From assembly GCF_947654165.1 (NCBI RefSeq), contig NZ_CANTKB010000017.1, forward strand, positions 1-64,000: 64,000 nucleotides of DNA, written 5' to 3'. How positions within the stretch are numbered: position 1 is the first letter of the stretch; each line of letters starts with the position of its first letter. The notes beneath the pieces were generated by a model. That model did no database searches. It saw nothing but the letters and a program-made list of their open reading frames with translations, and was not told the origin of the DNA. The translations under genes were made by a program, and so were the position numbers. Shown piece after piece: positions 1-8,154 of this stretch. The stretch is from an uncultured Blautia sp. Its GTDB lineage: Bacteria > Bacillota > Clostridia > Lachnospirales > Lachnospiraceae.

Positions 1-21
1 CGGTAAACTCCTGTTCTTTTT

Positions 22-852
22 TTGTGTTTCCAAAACTCGGAATTTCCTATAAATGAACAAAAAAATGCACCTGTTCCAGATGATTGTTCCATGAAATGCC
101 GTAATCTTCGCTTCGCCTATGAAGGAGACCGGGAAATCCTTCACGGTATCCATATGGATTTTCCGAAAGAGAGCTTCACGGCTATCGTAGGAGAATCCGG
201 ATGTGGTAAATCGACCATTTCTTCAATTCTTATGGGACACAACAGAGGATACAGCGGGGAAATCACGATAGGAGGCTGCTCTCTTTCGGAAATCAACGAA
301 ACCAGTCTGATGGAAAATTTTACCTATATTTCTCATCAAAGCTATTTGTTTAAGGGTACCGTCCGGGAGAATCTGTTGATGGCTCAGCCTGATGCCGATG
401 AGGATACTCTTTGGCATGTGCTGGAGCAGGTAAAACTTGCAGAATTTCTGAAAGGTGAAAACGGGCTGGATACCATATTGAAGGAAAGAGCATCAAATCT
501 TTCCGGCGGACAGTGTCAGCGCCTTGCCTTGGCAAGAGCTCTGCTCCGTAACAGTCCGGTGTATATTTTTGATGAAGCTACCTCTAACATTGATGTGGAG
601 AGTGAAAATGATATTATGACACAGATCTATGCACTCGCAAAAACAAAGACGGTTATCCTGATCTCGCACCGTCTTGCCAACGTAGCCGGTGCAGACAATA
701 TCTATGTTCTCGACAAAGGGAATATCGCCGAAATGGGAGAGCATAAAACACTTCTCCTACAGAACGGCGTATATGCAAAGCTTTGGAATGCCCAGCAGGA
801 GCTGGAACGATATGCAAAGGGAGGAATTTGTGATGCAGCGGAGCGGATTTAA
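22..852 (+). CDS. ABC exporter ATP-binding domain (CydD-like), transmembrane part not in frame
   Basis: This is the nucleotide-binding half of an ABC exporter. Visible motifs are Walker A GESGCGKST, the signature LSGGQ, Walker B VYIFDEATS and the switch histidine in ISHRLA. The membrane domain expected in front is not in this frame: codon 4-6 is a TAA stop and the only start is TTG at 22. Frame 2 upstream reads GKLLFFF, as the end of a membrane domain might, up to a run of seven T at 17-23, so a frameshift or a sequencing slip there is likely. The 3' end overlaps the next ABC gene by 20 bases, the usual arrangement of heterodimeric exporters of the CydDC/MsbA class. Substrate cannot be told. 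Either a broken gene or a full half-transporter with an indel at the window edge. Confidence 0.75.
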   Translation: MCFQNSEFPINEQKNAPVPDDCSMKCRNLRFAYEGDREILHGIHMDFPKESFTAIVGESGCGKSTISSILMGHNRGYSGEITIGGCSLSEINETSLMENFTYISHQSYLFKGTVRENLLMAQPDADEDTLWHVLEQVKLAEFLKGENGLDTILKERASNLSGGQCQRLALARALLRNSPVYIFDEATSNIDVESENDIMTQIYALAKTKTVILISHRLANVAGADNIYVLDKGNIAEMGEHKTLLLQNGVYAKLWNAQQELERYAKGGICDAAERI

Positions 853-2470
853 TATTATGACACGTCTGGTCGGACTGGTAAAACCTTTGACCGGTTACAT
901 GATTTTGGCGGTTGCTATGGGAGTGATCGGTCATTTATGTGCTTCTTTTATTACCGTATTCGGAGGTTATGCGATTTTAAATATTTTACATCCGGAATGG
1001 TCTTTGGATATCAGAGTTCTCTTTACGAGTGTACTGATTTTTGCACTGGTTCGTGGGTTTTTACGCTATGCGGAGCAGGCATGTAACCATTTCATTGCTT
1101 TTAAACTGCTTGCACTGATCCGGGATAAAGTATTTGGTGCACTGCGGCGGTTATGCCCTGCTAAACTGGATGGAAAAGAGAAAGGAAATCTGATTTCTAT
1201 CATTACATCTGATATTGAATTGCTGGAAGTGTTTTATGCACATACCATCTCTCCGATTTGTATTGCCTTTCTCTTTAGTATGGTCATGATTATTTTTATC
1301 AGCAGCTATCATGCAGCACTTGGTATGTTGGCAATGCTTGCTTACGCAGTGGTTGGGATTATGATTCCATTACTCACTTCCAGACTCAGCGGTGATATCG
1401 GCACACGTTTCCGGACAAAGTCCGGTATGCTTTCCAGTTTTATACTGGACAGTCTGCGTGGGTTATCTGAAATCATTCAGTATAGTCAGGGCGAAAAACG
1501 TTTGGAAGAGATTAATCGTCAGACAGAACAGCTTTCCGAGGATGAGGAACGTATGAAGCGAATGACAGGTCAAAATACAGCCGTAACCAATACCGTTATT
1601 TTACTTTTTGACCTTGCAATGCTGTTCTTATCTGCAAATCTTGTTGGGTTTGATGGATGTTTGATCGTAACCCTTGCATTGATGAGTTCTTTCGGTCCCG
1701 TGATTGCTCTGGCTTCTCTGGGAGCAACTTTGCAGAATACTTTTGCTGCCGGTAACCGTGTTTTGAATATCCTGGATGAAAGCCCGGTTGTGGAAGAAAT
1801 CACGGGAAAAGAGGAAACCATTTTCTGTGGAGCTGCTGCAGAGAATATTACTTTTGCTTATGGGGAAGAAACGATTCTGGATCATTTTTCTGTAACAATT
1901 CCAGAAAATAAAATTATCGGTATCAATGGCCGTTCCGGTTCCGGAAAATCCACACTTCTCAAACTGTTCATGCGGTTCTGGCAGGTGCAGCATGGTGCAG
2001 TAGAGATTTCAGGAAAAAATATTGATGAGATCAACACTTCAAACCTACGGGATATGGAAAGCTTCGTAACACAGGAAACGCACTTGTTCCATGATTCGGT
2101 TAAAAATAATCTTCGTATTGCAAAGTTAAATGCAACAGATGATGAGATAATTGCTGCCTGCAAAAAGGCTTCTATCCATGAATTCATTATGAGCCTGGAG
2201 CATGGTTATGATACAGAAGTTGGTGAACTGGGAGATACACTATCCGGCGGTGAACGCCAGCGTTTAGGTCTTGCAAGGGCATTCCTTCATGATGCACCAT
2301 TGATGCTGCTGGATGAACCAACTTCCAATCTGGACAGTTTAAATGAGGCGGTTATTCTAAAATCACTCTATGAAGAACGCTCTGATAAAACAGTTGTGCT
2401 TGTTTCTCATAGAAAATCTACAATGGGAATTGCCGATATCGTACATTCCGTAGAGCATGGGGCAAGTTAA
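833..2470 (+). CDS. ABC exporter, fused permease/ATPase (CydC-like)
   Basis: A full half-transporter of about 545 residues: an N-terminal six-helix exporter domain (roughly residues 1-300), then an ATPase domain with Walker A GRSGSGKST, signature LSGGE, Walker B LMLLDEPTS and SHR as switch. The stretch RYAEQACNHFIAFKLLA resembles the intracellular loop of CydC proteins, so the pair may be a CydDC-type exporter, but thiol export is not shown by sequence alone. The start is ATG 833 because GGGAGGAATTT lies just upstream; an upstream ATG at 689 would lie deep inside the previous gene. It overlaps that gene by 20 bases, implying translational coupling and a heterodimer with it. No terminator is clear after the stop. 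Confidence 0.85.
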   Translation: MQRSGFNIMTRLVGLVKPLTGYMILAVAMGVIGHLCASFITVFGGYAILNILHPEWSLDIRVLFTSVLIFALVRGFLRYAEQACNHFIAFKLLALIRDKVFGALRRLCPAKLDGKEKGNLISIITSDIELLEVFYAHTISPICIAFLFSMVMIIFISSYHAALGMLAMLAYAVVGIMIPLLTSRLSGDIGTRFRTKSGMLSSFILDSLRGLSEIIQYSQGEKRLEEINRQTEQLSEDEERMKRMTGQNTAVTNTVILLFDLAMLFLSANLVGFDGCLIVTLALMSSFGPVIALASLGATLQNTFAAGNRVLNILDESPVVEEITGKEETIFCGAAAENITFAYGEETILDHFSVTIPENKIIGINGRSGSGKSTLLKLFMRFWQVQHGAVEISGKNIDEINTSNLRDMESFVTQETHLFHDSVKNNLRIAKLNATDDEIIAACKKASIHEFIMSLEHGYDTEVGELGDTLSGGERQRLGLARAFLHDAPLMLLDEPTSNLDSLNEAVILKSLYEERSDKTVVLVSHRKSTMGIADIVHSVEHGAS

Positions 2471-2561
2471 GGACAACGATTCTGCGTGACTGCTGCACCT
2501 ATTTGAAGCAATGTCAGGAAATGCTGATCGCCTGTATCAACCGATAGTACCTTTCTCCTTA

Positions 2562-2810
2562 TTACTGCGGCAAAGGAAGCAGCAGAGCAGCCAGACGGTG
2601 TAAAATCTCAGTCAGAGCCTTTATTTCAATATCTGTAACATAACGTTTATTTGTTTCAATCCTGGTGATTACATTTTTATCCATCTCATACCCATTTAGT
2701 TGAAGCTGGTAGGCCAAAAGCCTCTGCGACATATGATGCTTACAGCGGAGTTCAATGAGTCTTTGGCTTATCAGGTTTCTTTCTCCTGCAGTTGTTTTGG
2801 GTTTCGGCAT
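2562..2810 (-). CDS. Small XRE-family helix-turn-helix regulator, possibly truncated
   Basis: An 82-residue DNA-binding protein with an XRE helix-turn-helix (LSQRLLAYQLQLNGYEMDKN region, then NVITRIETNKRYVTDIEIKAL as recognition and following helices). Proteins of this kind in Lachnospiraceae usually continue after EIL with a short helix and a charged tail. Here the end is HRLAALLLPLPQ, and another frame keeps open across the same stretch, so the C-terminus may be altered by a frameshift. A ribosome site AGGAGG stands before ATG 2810. It is divergent from the nuclease gene at 2998 and lies in a small accessory pocket between two unrelated transporter operons. Targets unknown. Confidence 0.6.
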   Translation of the reverse strand: MPKPKTTAGERNLISQRLIELRCKHHMSQRLLAYQLQLNGYEMDKNVITRIETNKRYVTDIEIKALTEILHRLAALLLPLPQ

Positions 2811-2997
2811 ATTTTTAACCCCTCCTGGTAAATAGTATGAACACTATAGTCTCATTTTTTGCACCTTTTGGTTCGTTTTACATGGGATTCCCTAAACAAT
2901 CGGTTGCAAAAATGAGACAGGCAAAAAAGGGATAGCCCTTCTCATAAGCATATGATATAATACTTTCATAGGATTCCTCTGTAGAACAGGAGGAAAC

Positions 2998-3891
2998 ATG
3001 AAGAAACGGAAAACATTACAGGATTTGACAATCAAGGACAACTTTCTCTTCGGTGCAGTTATGAGTGTGGAGGAAAATTGCAGGGGATTTCTGGAAATGG
3101 TTCTTGGATTTCCCATTGCCCGTGTGGTGGTCAGCAAGGAGAAGAGCATTGTCTACCATCCAGAATATAAGGGTGTACGCCTGGATATCTATGCGGAAGA
3201 TGAGCACCGCACCCATTATAACGTGGAAATGCAGGTGCAGAAGAAAAATGCCCTGGGGAAGCGGAGCCGCTATTACCACAGCCAGATGGTGATGGAAGCA
3301 CTGGCCAGCGGGGAAGACTATGAGACCATGCCGGATACCTTTGTGATTTTCATCTGCGACTACGATCCTTTCGGAGAGCATTTGTACTGCTATACCTTTG
3401 GGACAGAATGCAGGGAAAACAAACATGTAAAGCTGGATGACAGATGCTGCACGATTTTTCTCAGTACCATGGGAGAAAATGAGGAGGAAGTCCCTCCAGA
3501 ACTTGTCAGATTCCTGAAGTTTGTGACGGCTGATCTTGTAGAAAGCGAAGATGATTTTCAAGATGAACTGGTAGAACAGTTCCAGAAAACCATCCGGAGA
3601 ATCAAGAGAGACCGGAAGATGGGAGAGCGTTATATGATTTTTGAAGAAATGCTGCGGGAGGAAAAACAGGAAGGCAGATTGGAAGGCCGGCTGGAAGCGA
3701 AAAGGGAGGATATTTTAGAACTTCTGGAAGACCTGGGAACAATCCCGGATGAATTACGGGACAGGATTGCAGGGATAGAAAATCTTGAAGACCTGAAAAT
3801 TTTGTTTAAAATAGCTGCCAGAGCGGATTCTTTCCATACGTTTAAGGAAAAAATGGAAGAGCATCTGCATTCCAAAGAAAAACAAGAATAA
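2998..3891 (+). CDS. Rpn family / PD-(D/E)XK nuclease-transposase
   Basis: A 297-residue protein of the recombination-promoting nuclease / putative transposase family (PDDEXK_2 type). The N-terminus KDNFLFGAVM and the catalytic patch RLDIYAEDE...YNVEMQ (D, then E-x-Q, residues about 63-80) are typical, followed by the conserved SRYYHSQMV and the FVIFICDYDPF strand. The C-terminal third is charged, with the repeated EGRLEGRLEA that is common in this family. Such genes occur in many copies in Clostridia and are thought to act in DNA cleavage/horizontal exchange; no terminal repeats are visible, so an actual mobile element is not claimed. Ribosome site AGGAGG at 2988-2993, and a TATAAT-like -10 at 2956-2961. 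Confidence 0.85.
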   Translation: MKKRKTLQDLTIKDNFLFGAVMSVEENCRGFLEMVLGFPIARVVVSKEKSIVYHPEYKGVRLDIYAEDEHRTHYNVEMQVQKKNALGKRSRYYHSQMVMEALASGEDYETMPDTFVIFICDYDPFGEHLYCYTFGTECRENKHVKLDDRCCTIFLSTMGENEEEVPPELVRFLKFVTADLVESEDDFQDELVEQFQKTIRRIKRDRKMGERYMIFEEMLREEKQEGRLEGRLEAKREDILELLEDLGTIPDELRDRIAGIENLEDLKILFKIAARADSFHTFKEKMEEHLHSKEKQE

Positions 3892-3928
3892 ATCGGTGGT
3901 AATTCTATATCACTGGAAACAAATCTGT

Positions 3929-3952
3929 CCCAATGCCATCTGAGGCATTGGG
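3929..3952. terminator. Hairpin after the Rpn gene
   Basis: Nine-base perfect arms CCCAATGCC (3929-3937) and GGCATTGGG (3944-3952) with a six-base loop. There is no T-tract after it, so it is a stable stem that may protect the mRNA end rather than a classical terminator; the better terminator follows at 4041. Confidence 0.4.
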
Positions 3953-4040
3953 GTCTATGAAAACTCTGAACATAAGAGCGTCATACTAATTCAGTAAAAA
4001 ACCAATCAAAATAACTTACAGGGGAATCCTATATTTTCAG

Positions 4041-4084
4041 CAGGATACCAAGATATCTCCTTGGTATTCTGTTTCTTTTTTCTT
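4041..4084 (+). terminator. Rho-independent terminator upstream of the first ytrA-type operon
   Basis: A 12-base-pair stem pairs 4041-4052 with 4060-4071 (one G-T wobble), loop of 7, followed by a run of T to 4084. It would end transcripts from the Rpn gene, and its T-tract runs directly into the -35 box of the next promoter, insulating the two units. Confidence 0.75.
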
Positions 4085-4111
4085 GACAAAACTGCACTTT
4101 CCATGTATACT
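4083..4111 (+). promoter_or_regulatory. Strong sigma-A promoter of the first ytrA-type operon
   Basis: TTGACA at 4083-4088, a 17-base spacer and TATACT at 4106-4111. The -35 is consensus and the -10 matches five of six. The -10 sits inside the left arm of the operator at 4101-4141, so a bound repressor would block RNA polymerase. Confidence 0.8.
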
Positions 4112-4141
4112 GTACTTATTGAACATATACAGTATACATGG
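4101..4141. promoter_or_regulatory. YtrA-type operator, 14-base perfect inverted repeat
   Basis: CCATGTATACTGTA (4101-4114) is repeated inverted at 4128-4141 with 13 bases between. The inner half-sites are ACTGTA-N13-TACAGT. I recall the B. subtilis YtrA site as AGTGTA-N13-TACACT, so spacing and form agree with the GntR/YtrA regulator encoded just downstream. The repeat covers the -10 and the start of transcription, which implies autorepression. Confidence 0.8.
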
Positions 4142-4157
4142 AACAGGAGGGTACTAT

Positions 4158-4529
4158 GTGGAAATCTTATTAAGCAATAGCAGTGATAAACCCATCTACG
4201 AACAGATTACAACACAGATTAAGGCTATGATCATAAAAGGAACACTAAAAGGCGGTGATTCTCTGCCATCCATGCGTAAGTTAGCCAAGGAACTTCATGT
4301 AAGCGTAATCACTGCCCAGAGAGCTTATGAAGAACTTCAGCGGGATGGTTTTATTGACACGGTAGCAGGAAAGGGAACCTTTGTCTCAGAACAAAACAAA
4401 GAGTTTATCCGGGAGGAAAACCTCCGGCGGATTCAGGAGACTTTAGAAAAAGCTGTGGAACTTTCCAAGGAGAATAACTTGTCTCTGGAAGAACTCATGA
4501 AACTTTTGAAGCTGCTTTATGAGGAATAG
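4158..4529 (+). CDS. GntR-family regulator, YtrA subfamily
   Basis: A 123-residue repressor with a winged helix-turn-helix (PIYEQITTQIKAMI, then LPSMRKLAKELHVSVITAQR and the wing around VAGKGTFV) and only a short C-terminal helical tail. That small size is the mark of YtrA-type GntR proteins, which control ABC transporter genes next to them. I chose GTG 4158 because AGGAGG at 4145-4150 is spaced correctly and the resulting N-terminus starts at the family's usual point; a longer reading from TTG 4083 would begin inside the promoter. It is followed after 19 bases by its ABC ATPase and is probably autorepressed through the inverted repeat at 4101-4141. Confidence 0.88.
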   Translation: MEILLSNSSDKPIYEQITTQIKAMIIKGTLKGGDSLPSMRKLAKELHVSVITAQRAYEELQRDGFIDTVAGKGTFVSEQNKEFIREENLRRIQETLEKAVELSKENNLSLEELMKLLKLLYEE

Positions 4530-4548
4530 AATAGACGGAGGAAAAAGT

Positions 4549-5406
4549 ATGAGCTATATTCTTGAATTAGAAAATGTCACAAAAAAATATAAAGATTTTA
4601 CTCTGGATAAGATTAATTTCCGTCTCCCAAGAGGAATGATCTTCGGCATGATCGGGGAAAATGGTGCAGGAAAATCCACCACCATCCATGCCATTTTAAA
4701 TCTGATTTCCCTTGATGACGGGCAGATACGTTTATTTGGTGAAGACTATCAGAAGAACCCCGAAGAGGCGAAACAGAAGATTGGAACTGTCCTGGATGGT
4801 ATGAACCAAAATTCTTATTTAAAGTGCAAAGATTTGGACAGCATCATGAAACGAATCTATAGAAACTGGGACAGCCCTAAATTTTTTCAGCTTCTGGAGG
4901 ATTTTCAGATTCCACAGGAAAAGAAGGTGAAAGATCTTTCCAAGGGCATGAACGTAAAACTGAATTTTGCAGTGGCTTTGTCCTATCACCCGGAATTATT
5001 GCTGTTAGACGAAGCCACATCAGGACTGGATCCTGTTATGAGGGATGATGTGTTGGCACTTTTGCAGGAGTTTGTCATGAATGAAAATCACAGTGTCTTG
5101 TTATCCTCCCATATCACCAGTGACCTGGACAAAATAGCAGATTACATTATTTTTATCCATGAAGGAAAAGTACTTTTCGTAAAATCCAGGGAAGAACTGG
5201 AACAATATGGAATTCTTCATTGCAGCCAGGACTTTTTCGAATCTTTATCTGAAGAAGACTATGAGGCTTATATAAAAGATGAATTTTCCTACCGGCTTTT
5301 GGTTCCTCACCGTTTTGAGTTAAAAAAACATTTTTCAGATTTACTTCTGGATAAAGCCAGTATTGAGGATATCATGTTATTTCAAATAAAGGGGGTATTA
5401 GTGTGA
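4549..5406 (+). CDS. ABC transporter ATP-binding protein (YtrB-like)
   Basis: A stand-alone ATPase of 285 residues: Walker A GENGAGKST, a variant signature LSKGM, Walker B LLLLDEATSGLDP, and SSHI as switch. The C-terminal 70 residues are the usual extension of this class. ATG 4549 is preceded by GGAGG; an upstream reading from 4519 lies inside the ytrA-type gene. It overlaps the permease by four bases (GTGTGA), so the two are translationally coupled. Such GntR-ABC-permease trios respond to cell-envelope stress or antibiotics in other Firmicutes; here the ligand is unknown. Confidence 0.88.
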   Translation: MSYILELENVTKKYKDFTLDKINFRLPRGMIFGMIGENGAGKSTTIHAILNLISLDDGQIRLFGEDYQKNPEEAKQKIGTVLDGMNQNSYLKCKDLDSIMKRIYRNWDSPKFFQLLEDFQIPQEKKVKDLSKGMNVKLNFAVALSYHPELLLLDEATSGLDPVMRDDVLALLQEFVMNENHSVLLSSHITSDLDKIADYIIFIHEGKVLFVKSREELEQYGILHCSQDFFESLSEEDYEAYIKDEFSYRLLVPHRFELKKHFSDLLLDKASIEDIMLFQIKGVLV

Positions 5407-6059
5407 AGGGATTGATTTACAGGGATCTGCTTACTTTTTACCGCAGACTAACCAAGGGCACCTATATTCAGGAATTTATTTTCTTTTTCATTTTCCTTCT
5501 GGTTCTCCGCAACCGTTTTAGTTGTATCACATATTTGCTGTGTGTACTTCCACTCAATATGAGCAGTATGCCCACGGTAATGAAAGAAATGGATGTAAAC
5601 CAGAAAGGTATGCGTGCAGCGTTGCTGTATCCCGTATCTACGAAAGAGCTGGTTGGTTCCAGATATTTATCCGTTTTTCTTCAACAGCTTTACTATGTAG
5701 CCATCATGCTGGTCTATGTGACGCTTCATTTTTTTATTTATGGCACCTACTCTTTTGGAGATTATTTGATGCTGTGCGGCCTGTCCTGGATGCTGGGTAT
5801 TTTATTCGCCTCCTTCAATCTCATAGCCTGCTTTGGAAGCAGCTTGAACACAGCCGCAATCGTCTATATGGGAATTTTGGTTTTGGTGGCCATGGGGTAT
5901 TTTATCCCCACGATTTTTCTGGATGTGGATTTCGCACTGATTTTACAGATGAATCCTGTGTTTCTCTTAGGTGGTGCCTGTCTGGCGGTTGTTCTGAGTG
6001 CCGGATTTACTTATCTGATCTCGCTTAAAATTTTGACGAAACAGCTTCAGAAAGCATAA
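5403..6059 (+). CDS. ABC-2 type permease of the first ytrA-type operon
   Basis: A 218-residue membrane protein with about six hydrophobic segments, starting MKGLIYRDL, the usual opening of the small ABC-2 permeases paired with YtrB-like ATPases. The conserved motif after the second helix (NQKGMRAALLYPVSTKELV, where many relatives have a D-Y-Y-P-V-S/LP pattern) supports the family. The GTG start overlaps the ATPase stop. The permease at 16012 is its paralogue (MKGLLVKDF, LMVLPVSRKMYV). Ends 3 bases before a strong bidirectional terminator. Confidence 0.82.
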   Translation: MKGLIYRDLLTFYRRLTKGTYIQEFIFFFIFLLVLRNRFSCITYLLCVLPLNMSSMPTVMKEMDVNQKGMRAALLYPVSTKELVGSRYLSVFLQQLYYVAIMLVYVTLHFFIYGTYSFGDYLMLCGLSWMLGILFASFNLIACFGSSLNTAAIVYMGILVLVAMGYFIPTIFLDVDFALILQMNPVFLLGGACLAVVLSAGFTYLISLKILTKQLQKA

Positions 6060-6060
6060 A

Positions 6061-6108
6061 AAATCAGCAGGAGTCAAGATATTCCCTTGGCATCCTGCTG
6101 ATTTTTTT
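6061..6108. terminator. Bidirectional terminator between the ABC operon and the V-ATPase operon
   Basis: Arms AAATCAGCAGGA (6061-6072) and TCCTGCTGATTT (6093-6104), with an inner CAAG/CTTG pair. T-tracts follow on both strands. It closes the plus operon and the minus V-ATPase operon, whose last stop codon lies at its right edge. Confidence 0.85.
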
Positions 6109-6724
6109 ATTTACTCTGCATTCTTTTAATAACCTTTAATCTTGTAAATTCTTCCCTTTCTTTTTCCTCCAGGGCATTGGAGATACTCTTTGTCAGAGCT
6201 TCATACTTGGGAATTGTTATATTCTTCAAAGCATTGGCACGTTTCTGGGTTTTTTTAATATTTACAGCCAGACGGTAAGCGGAATTTTCCACCATGGACA
6301 GACGGATGGTCAATTCTTTTACTTTTTCAAAAGCAACCCTTGCCTCATCCAGAGATGCCTTTGTACCATAGTAGGCATAAGCTGGTTCGCCGGAAGAGGA
6401 CTGTGCACGCACCAATGGAATCTCTGTTCCCATAACACTTCTGGTCTTGATTTCAATGGATTCTTCCACCGGGACGGTTCTGGAAATTTCCTGTACCTGG
6501 CTGATTCCCATCTCCATATTTGCCTTCTGCAATGCCGTGTAGGCACTTCGGAAGGTAGTATCAATCTGAGACTGGATATCCTTTGCCTGGTCGATCAGAT
6601 CCATCAGTTCCCGGATCAGGATATTTCTTTTCTTATCCATCAGATCAAATCCCTGTCTGGAAAGAGCCAGGGAATTTTTCGCTAATATAAGATTTCCCTT
6701 GGTGGGAAAGGTATTTGGATCCAT
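6107..6724 (-). CDS. ntpD: V-type ATP synthase subunit D
   Basis: The 205-residue central-shaft subunit. It begins PNTFPTKGNLILAKNSLALSRQG-like, with the conserved PT(K/R)..L...K.SL..A..G pattern, and is almost wholly helical, as the two long coiled-coil helices of the rotor require. It transmits rotation between the A3B3 head and the membrane ring. It is the last gene of the nine-gene operon, 26 bases behind subunit B, and ends at the terminator at 6061-6108. Confidence 0.93.
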   Translation of the reverse strand: MDPNTFPTKGNLILAKNSLALSRQGFDLMDKKRNILIRELMDLIDQAKDIQSQIDTTFRSAYTALQKANMEMGISQVQEISRTVPVEESIEIKTRSVMGTEIPLVRAQSSSGEPAYAYYGTKASLDEARVAFEKVKELTIRLSMVENSAYRLAVNIKKTQKRANALKNITIPKYEALTKSISNALEEKEREEFTRLKVIKRMQSK

Positions 6725-6750
6725 CGTATCACCCCTTTTCTACAAATCTT

Positions 6751-8139
6751 TTATTCAAGTTCTTCTGCAGGATGATAATATTTATCCAAAATCTTGGTAT
6801 CAATTCGGTCAAGCTCTTCCCTAGGGATCATACCGAGAAGTTTCCATCCTTTATCCAGCGTATCCTGAATATTTCTGTTTTCATCAGCACCCTGACCGAC
6901 GAATTCTTCTTCAAAGGCCAAACCAAACTTCAGGTACTTCTTATCCAGAGGAGACAGCTCATCCTCACCAATAACAGAAGCTAAGGCTCTTGCATCTCCC
7001 ACCTTGGCATAGCAGGAGAAGAGCTGATTCGCTACATCCTGATGATCTTCACGTGTAAAACCTTCTCCGATTCCATCCTTCATAAGACGGGAGAGGGAAG
7101 GCAGAACATTGATCGGAGGATAGATACCCTGCCCATGAAGCTGACGGTCCAGCACGATCTGACCTTCCGTGATATAGCCGGTCAAGTCTGGAATCGGATG
7201 TGTGATATCATCGTTCGGCATGGTAAGGATCGGAATCTGGGTAACAGATCCTTTGCCGCCTCTCACGATTCCGGCTCTCTCATAAAGAGTTGCCAGTTCG
7301 CTGTACAGATATCCCGGGTATCCCTTTCTGGATGGAATCTCTCCCTTGGAAGAAGAGACTTCTCGCATGGCTTCACAGAAAGATGTGATATCTGTCAGAA
7401 TGACCAGGATATGCATACCTTTCTCAAATGCAAGGTACTCGGCTGCTGTCAGTGCTACCTTCGGAGTGATCAGACGCTCCACAACCGGGTCATTCGCCAG
7501 ATTCAGATACATGACAACATGGTCGGAAACACCACTTTCTTCAAAGGTTCTGCGGAAGAATTCTGCCACATCGTATTTTACACCCATAGCAGCAAATACA
7601 ATAGCAAATTTTTCGTCGCTGTCTGCTCCAAGAGATGCCTGCTGTACAATCTGGGCAGCCAACTGATCGTGAGGAAGACCATTTCCTGAAAAAATCGGAA
7701 GTTTCTGCCCACGAATCAGGGTGGTCAGACCGTCAATGGCTGAAATACCGGTCTGGATAAAGTTTCTTGGGTATTCCCTGGTCACCGGGTTTAAAGGAAG
7801 TCCGTTAATATTGCATTTCATCTCAGGAACCACCGGACCCAGGCGATCGATGGGTCTTCCGATTCCGTCAAAGGTCCTTCCCAGGATATCTAAAGATAAA
7901 TCGATTTCCATGGGATGACCACTGAGTCTTGTATGTGTATTATCCAGAGACATGTTTTCTGTTCCCTCAAACACCTGGATAACTGCTTTTTCTTCATAGA
8001 TTTCTACAATTCGTCCTAATTTTCTGGTTCCATCCTCTATGCGAAACTCTACAATTTCATCAAAAGAAGCATTTTTAACGCCTTCCAGAACCACCAGAGG
8101 ACCATTGATTTCACTTAAGCCTAAATATTCAATTGCCAT
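6751..8139 (-). CDS. ntpB: V-type ATP synthase subunit B
   Basis: The 462-residue non-catalytic head subunit. It has the beta-barrel start ([20 protein letters not shown]), the ATPase-like core without a functional P-loop ([12 protein letters not shown] in its place), and the conserved [21 protein letters not shown] stretch that carries residues reaching the catalytic A subunit. Length is usual. It sits between A and D with short gaps, so the head subunits are co-translated. Confidence 0.95.
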   Translation of the reverse strand: MAIEYLGLSEINGPLVVLEGVKNASFDEIVEFRIEDGTRKLGRIVEIYEEKAVIQVFEGTENMSLDNTHTRLSGHPMEIDLSLDILGRTFDGIGRPIDRLGPVVPEMKCNINGLPLNPVTREYPRNFIQTGISAIDGLTTLIRGQKLPIFSGNGLPHDQLAAQIVQQASLGADSDEKFAIVFAAMGVKYDVAEFFRRTFEESGVSDHVVMYLNLANDPVVERLITPKVALTAAEYLAFEKGMHILVILTDITSFCEAMREVSSSKGEIPSRKGYPGYLYSELATLYERAGIVRGGKGSVTQIPILTMPNDDITHPIPDLTGYITEGQIVLDRQLHGQGIYPPINVLPSLSRLMKDGIGEGFTREDHQDVANQLFSCYAKVGDARALASVIGEDELSPLDKKYLKFGLAFEEEFVGQGADENRNIQDTLDKGWKLLGMIPREELDRIDTKILDKYYHPAEELE

Positions 8140-8154
8140 AAAATCTGTCCCTCC

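Noticed and set aside
2471..2561. A short open stretch after the CydC-like gene reading ILRDCCTYLKQCQEML
   Set aside because: No start with a ribosome site and too short to tie to any family; possibly a gene remnant.
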